From Sorex araneus (taxonomy: Eukaryota; Chordata; Mammalia; Eulipotyphla; Soricidae), in NCBI RefSeq assembly GCF_027595985.1, contig NC_073305.1, positions 114,083,759-114,147,758 of the forward strand: 64,000 nucleotides of DNA, written 5' to 3'. A model generated the notes under the pieces. It worked only from the letters and a program-made list of their open reading frames with translations, made no database searches and had not been told where the DNA came from. Of the stretch, positions 20,803 through 32,300 are shown one piece after another; position 1 is the stretch's first letter, and every line of letters starts with the position of its first letter. A program made the translations under genes and the position numbers.

Positions 20803-20985
20803 GGGCCGGAGTGATAGCATAGCGGGTAGGGCATTTGCCTTGCATGCGGCCGACCCGGGTTCGATCCCCGGCATCCCATATGGTCCCCAAAACACTGCCA
20901 GGAGTAATTCCTGAGTGCAGAGCTAGGAGTAACCCCTGAGCATCGCTGGGTGTGACCCAAAAAGCAATAAATAAATAAATAAATA
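20803..20985 (+). mobile_element. tRNA-derived SINE, poly(A) type
   Basis: Exact 15-bp duplication AAAATGAAGAGTATG at 20788-20802 and 20986-21000; the tail carries (AAAT)n. Confidence 0.95.
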
Positions 20986-21059
20986 AAAATGAAGAGTATG
21001 CTTATTTTTATCAAGATAATTTAGATTAAGGTGCTATATGTTAACAACAATTATTTTAC

Positions 21060-21420
21060 CAGTGCTCTAGGCTTATACTGCTACTGCATGATAACTGACA
21101 CCATCACCTCGTTGTCTACATCCTTCCCACTGTCCATATGTCTCTTATCACCCCGCCCTTGTCCCACTCTGACATCTTTAGTTTTGTTGGCAGCATCTGT
21201 GAGTTTGTTTTCTTTGGCCATCACCCGGTACTTGAACTTGTTTCTTTACATGCCACATATAAAAGGAGCCATCTAGTATTTATTTTTCTCCTGACTTATT
21301 TCACTCCTCATGATGACCAAATAATATACATATATTATAAATATGTAAATATATATATATTCCCTTCCTGGTTCCACTGACCCCCTATCTCCTGGCTCCC
21401 CAAATAATATTTTTTCAATT
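21060..21420 (-). mobile_element. Old L1 3' fragment, antisense
   Basis: gtacttgaacttgtttcttt and gacttatttcactcctcatg look like an antisense L1 end; weakly supported. Confidence 0.4.
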
Positions 21421-21569
21421 ATTAGGGATCCTCTGGAGGTAATAATTTTTATTTTGGTTTTAGAAGTTGCACTTTTTTAAAAAAAAACACATGGAATTTT
21501 GAAATTCAGATGTATAAAATTCTTATAAGACTTGGATTTTTTAAAAAGGACTTAAGTTTTACTTTCTCA

Positions 21570-22265
21570 AAAGGACATGCACACTATTATTCATTGCTGC
21601 ACTCAGCACAATAGCTAAGATATGGAACCAACCTAGTGTCCAATGACATGAAAGGATTGTGAAGATGTATATATACACAATGGAATACTATACAGCAGCA
21701 AGGAATGATTTAATCATGCAATTTCCTGCAACAGGGTTGAAACTGAAGGATATTATGTTGAGTGAAGTACGCCAGAAGAAGAAAGACAAACAGGATGATC
21801 TCACTTATCTGTGGAATAGAGATTACTGGATGAGGAGCTGTACTGTAGTAAAAGGGGGATGTTTAGATCATCCTTGACTCCAGTGTTTAGACAGGAGGCA
21901 GACAGAGAAGGGAAAAAATATTTTAAGAGGGGAAGAAGAGAACAAGAAGTAATGAGTTAATAGGCAATAGGGCTGCATTTATACCAGTGATAAAACTGAA
22001 GGGTAGAGCCATATACCCAAAACACACATTCAGTAGAACTGAAAACATTAGATCTAATCTGCAACCATTGAAACTTTGTAATGTGCCTGTCAAGTGGACA
22101 GGTGGAGGTGAAGTGGGGTTAGAATGAGGACAGAATCTGGGAACACTTGTCTGAGGGAAGATGACACTGGTGGAGGAAGTGGTGTTGGATTATTGTAGGC
22201 CTAAAACACAACTATCAGTAACTTTGTAAATCATGGCTCTTTAATGAAAACTAAAAAAAAAAAAA
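21570..22265 (+). mobile_element. Old L1 3' end, sense
   Basis: acactattattcattgctgc, acaatggaatactatacagc, attatgttgagtgaagtacg and ttatctgtggaatagagatt are standard L1 3'-end landmarks; ends in an A-run at 22250-22266. Confidence 0.8.
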
Positions 22266-22408
22266 AAGGACTTGTTTTAAAGTCTGTTATTTTATGTAGT
22301 GTTCTCCCCCAAACAATGTCATTCCTGAGGTGCTTGTCTAAAGATTGGTCAATCAATTTTCAACCTTTTACATAACGTGGTTGGAGTGAGGTAAAGAAAC
22401 CTGTACCT

Positions 22409-22911
22409 ATATCACTTTACTTCTATCACTTGTCATCCTGTTATTCATTGATTTTCTCGAGTGGGCGCCCGAAATGTCTCCATTCGTCCCTGTTGCGTGC
22501 TAGTGTAGCCCAATGGTGTCTGCTCGCTTCAGAAACACGAAGAGCCTCAAACCATTTATTTAGGGTCTTGGTGAAGAAGTCTAACCATCTTGTAGGTGGG
22601 AAGCCATGCGGTCTTTTGACGGCCTGTGGGATCCAGTCGGTAACAGCTCTAGTCCAGTGGTTGTCTTTGAATCGCATTATGTGTTCGGCCCATGTGATTT
22701 TCAACACCTTGGCAAAGGAAACAGCATCCCTGATTCTTGATTGTCGACAGAGGTCAGAACTCTGGATTCCTTCTCTCACTTAAATGAAACGTGATACTCC
22801 AAGCATAGCTCTTTCGATTCCTCCTTGGGAAACCAGAATAGCATTCTCATCCTGTTTTCGTAGGGCCCAGGTGTCTGAGGCGTGTTAGTGCAGGAAGAAC
22901 GGTGGAGTCGA
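22409..22911 (-). mobile_element. 5'-truncated RTE-type LINE, 3' end
   Basis: The minus strand encodes the C-terminus of an RTE/Bov-B-type ORF2: RIRDAVSFAKVLKITWAEHI, VTDWIPQAVKRPHGFPPTRW and ...HHWATLARNRDEWR. The 3' end reads CTCGAGAAAATCAATGAATA then acaggatgacaagtgatag. A perfect 16-bp target duplication AAAGAAACCTGTACCT flanks it at 22393-22408 and 22912-22927. Confidence 0.85.
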
Positions 22912-22929
22912 AAAGAAACCTGTACCTGT

Positions 22930-23739
22930 ACAGGAAAAAAATAAAGGTTCATGTGTTTGGGAGAGAAAGTCTGTGGGTAATGAAAATTATAAATGGAGTA
23001 TATAATGGTACCCCCAGAGAGGAAGAGATGAACTGTAGAAGGCAATAGTAGTATAGTACCAAAGATGGAATATTTGAATAATTTTAATCCACAAAATTAA
23101 TTTCAATTTTACATCTAAGTTTTCTACCTATGTACATTCTAGTTCTTTAAAGTTTCGATTTGGTTAATGATTAAACTCTATGTATGCTAAAATATGTAAG
23201 AACATAGACAGTAAGGAACAAAACAATTCTACAACTGGAAACTACCCATCGGCAAGAGGCAAAGAGTACCAGTGAGCACACAATCAGCCAAGTAGGGCGA
23301 AGGTCCAACTTTGTCCCAAAAGGTTCAAATGTCTGACTCGACAAGGGCAACTGTGTTTTCCCAGAGCCCTGTCTCATATGAACGTGATCCTAGTAAGATA
23401 TGTTTATCTACTGATAAGTGGTATTTCTTACCATCACATTAGCACAACTTAAAGAAAGTCTTAGAGGCAGGCTAAAGAAAGTCATCTTAGAGAAAGATTT
23501 TGCTACAGAAGATGGAGGCTGCTGGGCTGACACAAGGGCAGAGACCAGACTTTCGAACAATATGTAAGAAAAATTAAGTTTAAATGGGAGGTAGTGTTGG
23601 AAGATCAGAGTAGTCGCAATCAAAACTGTTGCAGAAAGTAGGGTATATCTGAAATACCCTACTTGACACATACAAGCTACAACAGTTTGGACAAGTCTGA
23701 ATCCCCAAGTCTTAAACCTAAATCCGCATCCGCCTACCA
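22930..23739 (+). other. Intergenic, upstream of SLC35A1 promoter
   Basis: No repeat or gene is recognised. Composition shifts to GC-rich at its right end. Confidence 0.5.
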
Positions 23740-23754
23740 ACTACGACAGCGGGA

Positions 23755-23770
23755 ACTACAATTCCCAGAA
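23755..23770 (+). promoter_or_regulatory. ZNF143/THAP11-type motif
   Basis: ACTACAATTCCCAGAA matches the ACTACAnnTCCCAG core of the ZNF143 (Staf) site found in many mammalian CpG-island promoters. It lies about 350 bases before the SLC35A1 start codon. Confidence 0.75.
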
Positions 23771-23813
23771 GGCCCCGCTCCGCCTTCCCCTTTGACTCCG
23801 CGTCTCGCCCTTG

Positions 23814-23827
23814 CCGGGAGTTGTAGT
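23814..23827 (-). promoter_or_regulatory. Second ZNF143/THAP11-type motif, inverted
   Basis: On the minus strand this reads ACTACAACTCCCGG, the same core as the motif 60 bases upstream but in the opposite orientation. Confidence 0.65.
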
Positions 23828-24108
23828 TCCCAGGCCGACTTTTAATTTTTCCGCCCTGTAACCGAGACCGAAGCACTCACGGACCGATTCTGACCTTTAT
23901 GGTCGACGCTGTTGCATCCGGGTTCTTCCCATTTCCGGGCGGCCCGGGCCTCCCGTCTGGGCTTTACGGAGCGGGCCGACGGCGGGACGGCGGGGCGCTC
24001 TAGGCCGCGTGTTCCCGGTCTCTATGACCACAGGGGCCGGCCCGGGAGTCGGGCTCCGGGCGCGCGGCGGCGGCGCGCGTCAGTGTCTCGCGGAGCTGCC
24101 CGGGCACC

Positions 24109-24124
24109 ATGGCTGCCCCGAGAG
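24109..24124 (+). CDS. SLC35A1: SLC35A1 coding exon 1
   Basis: ATG GCT GCC CCG AGA G, then donor gtgaga. It encodes MAAPR plus one base of codon 6. Confidence 0.95.
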
Positions 24125-27100
24125 GTGAGAGGCTCGGGGTGCTGGGACCTGCGAGCGCGGGACTCCCGGCGGGCACGTGTCGGCGCGTGGAGGCTGCGAG
24201 CTCCCTCGCGTCGCCCGCGGGGCTCTGGAGCCTGGAGCGGCGGTCGGGCGGCTGCGGTCCGACGGGCTGCGCGGGGCCGCCAGCCCAGCCCTGCGGCGGA
24301 CACCCGGACCCGGCGCCCGCCGGGATGCGCGGGGAGTGGGAGGTGGGAGCCGGGATGCGCGCGGGCCGGGGCTGACGGCGCCGGTCCCGGGTCGCACTCG
24401 CACCCCGCGGCCGGAGACTGCGCCGCTCTGCGCGCCCACTGGGAGCCCGCGGCTGCTGCCTTCTTGCTCTGAGTCTCCCCTTTTGCTGATGGCACGGGGT
24501 GGGGGTGGGGGGCAATGCTCCAGGGACAAAGAACGAGCCGAGACTGGCCGGTGTCACAGCGCCCCGAAATAGTCCTGGGCCGTGCCTACCGCCCCCAGAA
24601 AATGAGACTCAGGAGGCACGGATTCAGGAAGCTGCTTCCCAGGACAGTGTCATAGGGGGTCACTACTTGTGGGGTCACAGTGGTGCTACTTGGGAGGAGA
24701 GGACCGGACCGCGGGGTGCAGCACGCAGTAAGGACCGCGTCCGACGTCGTGCCCTTTCAGGGGGGCTGAGCTCCAGCCCCGCAACGCGCTGCTGGTTCAG
24801 CTGCTCCCTGGGGGCCCGAAGTTGGGGTCGGGACTGTGGCTGCCTTGCTGGAGGATGGAACAGTGTCTTGGGAGAGGTCGGGCTACATCCGTCTTCACCG
24901 CACCCTTTCCCCTTTGCACCTTGTTCAGCAAATATTGCACATCAGCTAACAGAAAACTGTTTTGTTTGGGGAGCTAAGTTTCTTTTCCTGGTAGCCAGCT
25001 CCACCTGTCATTCAAGTTCTGCCCAGGGTCACTGTCTTGCATATGCTTCTCTTACTCATTCTGTTTCAAATAAGTCCCCCGTTGTTTGTTTTCGTGCCAA
25101 ACCTGGTGATGCTCAGGGTTTACTTCTGGTTCTGAGCTCTGGGATCAATCTTGGCAGGGTCCCGAGTGCTGGAGATTGGACCCTGGGTGGCTGTATGCAA
25201 AGCAAGAACACTCCAGCTGAATTCTTAACATCCACAGAAATGAGAGTTTAGACCTCTCAAACTAAAACTACTTTATTTGAAATATTACATAGTACTCCAA
25301 CTGAACTATTGCTTCGGTCCCTCGAATTAGTCTAGTCTTAAGATTTGTAGCAATACAGCAAGCAAAGGGAACAGTTGAATTGTTTTGGGAACTAACAGAA
25401 TGGGCATTGCAAGATTAATGTTGAGCAAAATTTAAGCATCACAGACAGGAAGTCATCTGAAGAAGCTGAAAATTTACAGATTTATTTTTAATACCTATAT
25501 GTTATGCTTTGGCCTCCTAGAAAGATACAGTCCTTTAAAAATTGCAGTTTTCTTGAATCACGATGAAATTCTGTGTATCTCACCGTGATTCAAGGGGGAA
25601 AAAAAAGACTAATAAAAAAACTGCAGTTTTCATAAAGATTCACCCAGAACTGCCTGAATTTCCACCTGTTTCAGGAATTAAAAAAAATGTCCCCTCTAAT
25701 ATATGGAAAAGAATCTTAATTTTATACTAGATTTCATTTGGGGGAATTTTTCCACGTAGAAATATCATTCCTGAAAAATAATGGGAACTTTGTGAGAAGT
25801 AGGAAAATACCGGCATGACAATGTGTCAGCTCAAAAATGGAGTTCGGAGATTGCACTCATTTGTGGAATATAAGGTAACAGAATGGGAGACTAACAAGAA
25901 CAGTAGAGATTAAGTACCAGGAGGATTACTACACAGTTTAGAAGCCGGCCTTGCAGGCTAGGGGAAAAGGCAGCTCTGATAGAGTAGGGACCACCAAGTA
26001 AAGGGTGCTAGGAGGGCCTGTTTGGGATGGGAGTTGACTATAGACCAAACATGATGGCCACTTAATACCTCTATTGCAAACCATAATACACAAAGAGAGA
26101 GAGAGAGAGAGCAAAAGGGAATGCCCTGCCACAGAGGTGGGGTGGGTGGGAGGAAGATGGGGTGGGGGTGTGGGAGGGATGCTGGGACCATTAGTGGTGG
26201 AAAATGGGCACTGGTGGAGGGATGGGCACTTGACCATTGTATGACTGAACCATAAGCATGAAAGTTTTTAAGTCTGTAACTGTACCTCACAGTGATTCAC
26301 TAATAAAATTTTTTTTAAAAAATGGAGTTTGGTTATTGGCTAGATTTATAGTTTCTGTTTTGGGGCATGATTTGAATACTCAGTAAAATTTACAGGATTA
26401 TATATGACTTAATCTTTTGATACTGCCTTTGATATCACCCTGAAAAAATGGGAATTGCTAATCATTGAAACTTCATACTGAAGTTTTGTGGCTTGAAGAA
26501 AAAATATGTTTGAATGTTAAGCTGAAAGGTTTTTTTTCTTTATATGGTTTTGAATTAATATTTAATGCCAAAGCCTATATGTTTTACAAATATCTGAATT
26601 TATTTGGTTACTTTTATTTAAATCCATTTAAATATATTTTGTATTCCTGGCAAAATGGATTTTTTGCCAGGAATACAAAATATATTCCATGTGGAATGTA
26701 GCACTACGTAACTAAACTCTCAAAGTTGCTCATGATATTTGTAGGTGAGAATGTTTTTGTCACCAATTTGGTTTTATGTTTAAACATTCACTTTATTGTT
26801 ATTTTAATCAGGAACCTATGTAATAATTAAAATAAGGTAGTTTTAGTTTGAGAGAGCTAGACTCTTATTTAGGATTCAGGTTGGCAAATTTTTTCTGTAA
26901 AAGACTGGATTGATCTGTATCATAACGACGCAATCGTACAGTTGCAGGCGAAAACGTAGCCACAGACAATTGAGAAACAGGGTTGTGGTTGTGTTTTAAT
27001 AAAACTTCATTAATAAATGTTGAATCTTGAATTTCCTATAATATTTGTGTCAACAAAGGTTACTTAAAAACTGTTTCTCCCAACTATTACACAACTAAAA

Positions 27101-29295
27101 CTATTTAGAGTTTTATAGCCTATATTAAAAAATAAGGAATGAGCTGTAGTTTGCTCATTTATGATCTAGAATCTGCTGATAAGTGCTCCTCTGTAGTTGA
27201 GTATTTAAAGGTTGTTGTGACTTAGTTTTGAAATCAAACATGTTTCCATCCAAGAGGAAAGTATTAGAACAAAAGAAGGATTTAGTGTTCTCTTTTACTT
27301 CCTTTTACATAAACACTGCCTTTTTAACTCCCTCAGATCCTCTGGAAAGAAGGCCTAGGCAGAGATAAGAGCCATTTTTTCTGTTGTTCCATAGTTCCTT
27401 TTAATTAAGACAACATAATCTTTAGAATTGATTGTTTTCCAAATGATTTTTTGCTGCATCCAGGAAAAAGTATTAAAATACTAGTTTTGTTGTCCTACTG
27501 TACCATAGCTAAAAATTGTTTCAAATTCTTACTTCCTTCTAAAAGCTGCATTTACCTTGTGGTTAGGCTTCCAGAGTGGTAAGGAAGAAAGTACTTGGGT
27601 ATAGTGTAGTAGCCCAAAGTCACCCCTGTATCTCTAATTCTTGTGTTTTTTGTTTGTTTGTTTGTTTTTGTTTTTTTTTTTTGCTTTTTGGGTCACACCC
27701 AGCAATGCTCAGGGGTTACTCCTGGCTCTGCATTCAGGAATTACTCCTGGCGGTGCTCGGGGGACCATATGGGATGCTGGGAATCGAACCTGGGTTGGCC
27801 ACGTGCAAGGCAAATGCCCTACCCCGCTGTTACATCACTCCAGCCCCTGTACCTCTGATTCTTAACCTGGTTGTCAGACTAGGGCTGACTGCCCCAGTGC
27901 AGCTTGTGTTTGTATGGCACAGGAGCTGAGAATGGTTTTTACAGATGAACATTTGCTAGTGATTTGATGGAATATTAACTTTGAAGACCACTGACAAAAT
28001 TGTGACCACCCCAAGAGATTTCTGTTCTCAGTAGTAACCCCTCATTTTGAATGTTTTTTAAAAAATATGAAAATGTGTTTTTTCTTGTTGCTTAAGTACC
28101 TACATAGATTATTCCTTTGTTCCCTTTCTTTTTTAAACATACATTTTCTTTTTCTCTTTTTATATAAGACCACACTTGGCCATGTTGGGGGGTGGGGCTT
28201 TGGGGTCACATGGTGGTGAATATGGAGTTCAACTCCATAACTTGGGCTATCTCCTTGGCTCTTGATTTAAAATTGTTTTTTTAAAAAATATTTGGGTGGT
28301 ACTTGAGATTGAGCCCAGGGAGAAAATCATAGGAGGCAGACACTTTAGCCAGTATTTACCCCTGTGAAAATCTTGATTTTGTCTTCTGGCCTAAAAAAGC
28401 CTAAAATGTTTACTATTGTTTCTTTATGGAAAAAAAAATTGCTGTTGATTTCTTCTTACACTGAGCCTAAAGATTTAAAAAGTTAAAAAGAGCTGGTTAG
28501 TTACAAGTGGGAGACGGATAAGCAGAGGGGAAGCCGTCTGAGCCTTGGGTGATGACACTATTGAGTGGGTTGGGAATAGGGAGGAAGCAGAGAAACCTGT
28601 ACCTATCAGCTTGTCATTTGAAGGTTTGAGACAGCTTTGGTGCCTGGATGGTAGCTGCTACTTAGATAAACTTGCAGTCACTTTTTACATAGAGAGTATG
28701 TAAGTTTATCTATTTCTTGTATTTCAAATTTTATATGATTTCATTCTTATTACTTTGTTATAAGATAGTTTTTTCTGTATAATTTATGAAATGAGAAGCT
28801 AGGTGACTTGTTTATGATGATGAAATTCTATACTCAATCCTATTTTTATCTCTTTTCTTTTCCCTCTGTTGACTTTAAATTTAGGATATACAGTGCTGCA
28901 ATTACTTCATTTTCCTTTCATACTTAGGATTTCATGCAGAGCCTGGCAAGCTAGTCGTGGCGTATTCGATATGCCAAAAACAGTAACAACAAGTCTCACA
29001 ATGGAGATGTTACTGGTGCCCGCTTGAGCAAATCGATGAACAAGGGGAGACAGTGCTACAGTGCTACTTAAATTTTCTAAGTTTGGTAAAGATGTGTAAA
29101 ATATGTAATTCATAACTTCTCTAATCATTGTGCCACATAATCTTGCACTTGAGGCACTGTGTCATCTGTTTTGTGTTTGTGTTCATGTAATGGGAAAGCA
29201 TTGTTTTGAAATAACTGAAATAGGGATTTAAAATAAGTAGTTTGTGCTTGAAATTAGAAAACATTGAGATACAACGTAGGTTAACATACACACAT

Positions 29296-29339
<44 letters not shown>

Positions 29340-32300
29340 GTTGATCGTCGAATTTCTCGAGTAGTCTCAATTACGTCTCCATTCGTCCTAGCCCTGAGAT
29401 TTTAGAAGCCTGTTTTTACTCGTCCTTTCCAATGGTGCCCTGACTCTTTCAGGGTCAGGGGAATGAGACCCATACACACATATATAAATAATATTGTCTA
29501 CAAAATACTACCTTTGTTGCACTTATTTTCCAGAAAACGTCAGTTTGTTATTCAAGTTGTACTGCCTGACCGTGATGACCCTGGTGGCCGCAGCATATAC
29601 CATAGCTTTAAGATACACCAGGACAGCAGACAAAGAACTCTACTTTTCAACCACAGCCGTGTGTATCACAGAAGTTATAAAGTTATTCCTAAGTGTGGGG
29701 ATCTTAGCTAAGTGAGTACAAATAACCTTTTAGTGTGTTCACTTGTTACTTTTACTCTTGGTTAAGGTATTTTCTTTGTGAGGAAGTTGAAGCTTTCTTT
29801 GTTTGATGGCTCTCGGGCAACGATTTATAACCAGGGTGATTCTCTTCTCAAGGAGAGGGTCTTTGGTGTTGCAGTTAGGGAGATGTCCTTGGTATTTGGT
29901 GAGTGGAAGCTTCTAAATATCTTACAGTGCTCTGGACTTTTTCCAGAACAAAGGATTTTCCAGCCCCCACTACCAGTAGTACTAAGGTTGAAGAACTCTT
30001 TCCTAAATCAGGGATTGGCAAACTATAACCTGTGGATCAAATGCATCTTGAGGCCTATTTTATTGTAACAGAGACGGACTCACAAGCCTACACTATTATT
30101 GATGCTTAGGAAAAAATTCATTGACCTCTGTCTTAGAGAACTATAAAGGTAAAGTTAGTATTTTCGTATATGTCTCCTGTGCTAGATACTGCATGAATTA
30201 TTAATCTATACCCACTTCTAGGTAGGTAGTATAATTTTATTTTATCTATACATCTCTGATTCCTCAATATCTCATAAGTTAATATGTGTCAGCACTGGCC
30301 TTTGAGTCACCAACACCATGTGATAATAATTTTTTCAGTATGAGAGGATTCAGAACAGATTCTTGAGTGGGAGAGACCTAATTTTAATCCAACTCATTGG
30401 GATTTGATTTTGATTTCTTTCTTTGAGTGTGTATTAGGGGTGGGGATGGGGGGTGGGCCTCCCAAGTGGTGCACAGGACGTCTGGGACATCACCTATTCT
30501 CTGCAGTCAGGCCTAGGTGCAGTACAAGGGCCTAGGGATGTGCTGTCAGGCCCTGCAGTGCCAGAGATACCTGGACCTACATAGGGGTGCTGGGGGCCCT
30601 CAAGGACTATATCCAGCGATTCAGGGGAATGGGCGGGTGAACTAGGTGGTGCTGAGAATCACACCAGGTCAGGAGCCTGCATGTGCTTTAACTGCTACAC
30701 TATTTCATAACCTGAAATCAACAATTTTAAATTTGTAAGTCATAGTTCATTTGGTTTTTAATTATTATAGATGTTTAATAACAATATGTAATATGCTAAG
30801 AAAACCCTAAAACAAAATAAGCAGACAAACAAAAAAAAAAAAGCACCAAGAAGCAAAATAATAACAAAGAACTTCCAGAACAAAACTCAGATGAGTTGGT
30901 GTAGCTCAGCAATTGAACTTGGTGTTTCATCAATCCACTTGCAAGAGATATTTTATTTGAATGTATTTCCTGTATGTGTGTATTTAAGTTTTCATGTTTT
31001 AATGTTTGGGTATGATCAGTAGTTTGCTTTATGGAAGTTTTTTTGAAAGTCCTATCTAGAATAAAAATACAAAAATATGTAGAATTTTAGAAGACAAGTC
31101 AAATAATGGCATTATTGTAACACTAAAGAAAATCAAAACTGTATTCACATCATCATTGCTGTGTCTGTCATCAGCATAAAGAACATTTACCTGCAGAGTA
31201 TGCAAAGACTAGAGACAATTGGAAATTGGAAAAACTAAAGAATTCTGACATGCAGTGTTTTGATAGTTGGTATTTGATGTCATATGGCTAACAAGAATTT
31301 GGCTGTGAAGACAAATCATTTAAAGTAGAAATAGTGTCTAAATAGGAAAAGCATTGGAAAAATTTGTAAACCACAAAATAAGTAAAACGCATTTGGAAGT
31401 ATTAGGCTTTTAAAGGAATGTAATTTTTTTAATGGTAAAATAGGCTAGTAATGTTTATTCAAAGCACACTGGTAAAATTAACTGCTGTTTATAACAAGAA
31501 AACTTTAAGAAGGCATCTGAAAATTACTAATCTCTCAGATAATAAAAGAGTGAAAGGAAACAATTCAAAGTATGAAGTCACAGCTTGATAGCTATAAAGT
31601 GAAATAAAATGACATTGTGTTCCTTCTTCAGCTTGCATAGCGATATTTGGTAAGACAGTAATGAAATTATAGATGAATTGTTAGTTTGGGCAAGATGCCT
31701 AGTGAAATATTGAAAATTAGTTTTAAGTATTGAAAGGAAATTCAAAGAAATCTATAATTTCTATGAAGCAGTATAGAATATGGAAAATTTGAATAAAATA
31801 CATGACCTGACTATGATTAGGCCGCTAAGAATGAATTAAAGTAATTCAGAGTTATAAGTAGCACTGTCATCCCATTGTTCATCTATTTGCTCGAGCGGGC
31901 ACCAGTAACATCTCCATTGTGAGACTTGTTACTGTTTTTAGCATATCGAATATGCCATGGGTAGCTTGCCAGGCTCTGCTGTGTGGACGGGATACTCTCG
32001 GTAGCTTGCTGGGCTCTCTGAGAGGGACAGAGGAATCAAACTGAGAGGGACAGAGGTATCAAACCCCGGTTAGCCACGTGCAAGGCAAACGCCCTACCTG
32101 CTGTGCTATTGCTCTAATCCCCCAAAGAGAGAGAGAAAAAAAAGCAGAAGGCCCTGATTAATGGCATCTCATTACCCTCCAAACACTACCAAGTGTGGCC
32201 CTGGTGGTCCCTCGCTTCACTCAAAGATGTGCGAAGGGACTGAAGCTAAAATGAGGTAGAGGAGGCCAGCAGGCTAGTAAGAGTAATCCCCTAGCCCCCC

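Larger units (their letters stand above)
23740..24480. promoter_or_regulatory. CpG island and SLC35A1 promoter
   Basis: An abrupt change from AT-rich DNA to dense CG dinucleotides, including GCGCGCGGCGGCGGCGCGCG-like runs just before the SLC35A1 start codon. The only CpG island in the window, it covers the 5' flank, exon 1 and start of intron 1. No TATA box is apparent, as usual for a housekeeping gene. CATTTCCGGG near 23930 resembles an ETS site. No divergent gene is visible to the left. Confidence 0.85.

Noticed and set aside
22441-22779. 112-codon minus-strand frame as a host gene
   Set aside because: Its sequence is the C-terminus of an RTE LINE ORF2 and it sits inside a target-site duplication.
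24000-24557. Long open frames on both strands across the CpG island (130-250 codons)
   Set aside because: GC-rich DNA has few stop codons. Products are Arg/Pro/Ala-rich with no recognisable domain and overlap each other on both strands.
26465-26701. 78-codon frame around the intron 1 hairpin
   Set aside because: Atypical composition, no domain, and it is partly the inverted repeat translated through.
29298-29336. CRISPR-like array
   Set aside because: It is a simple ATC trinucleotide run with no spacers, in a mammalian intron.
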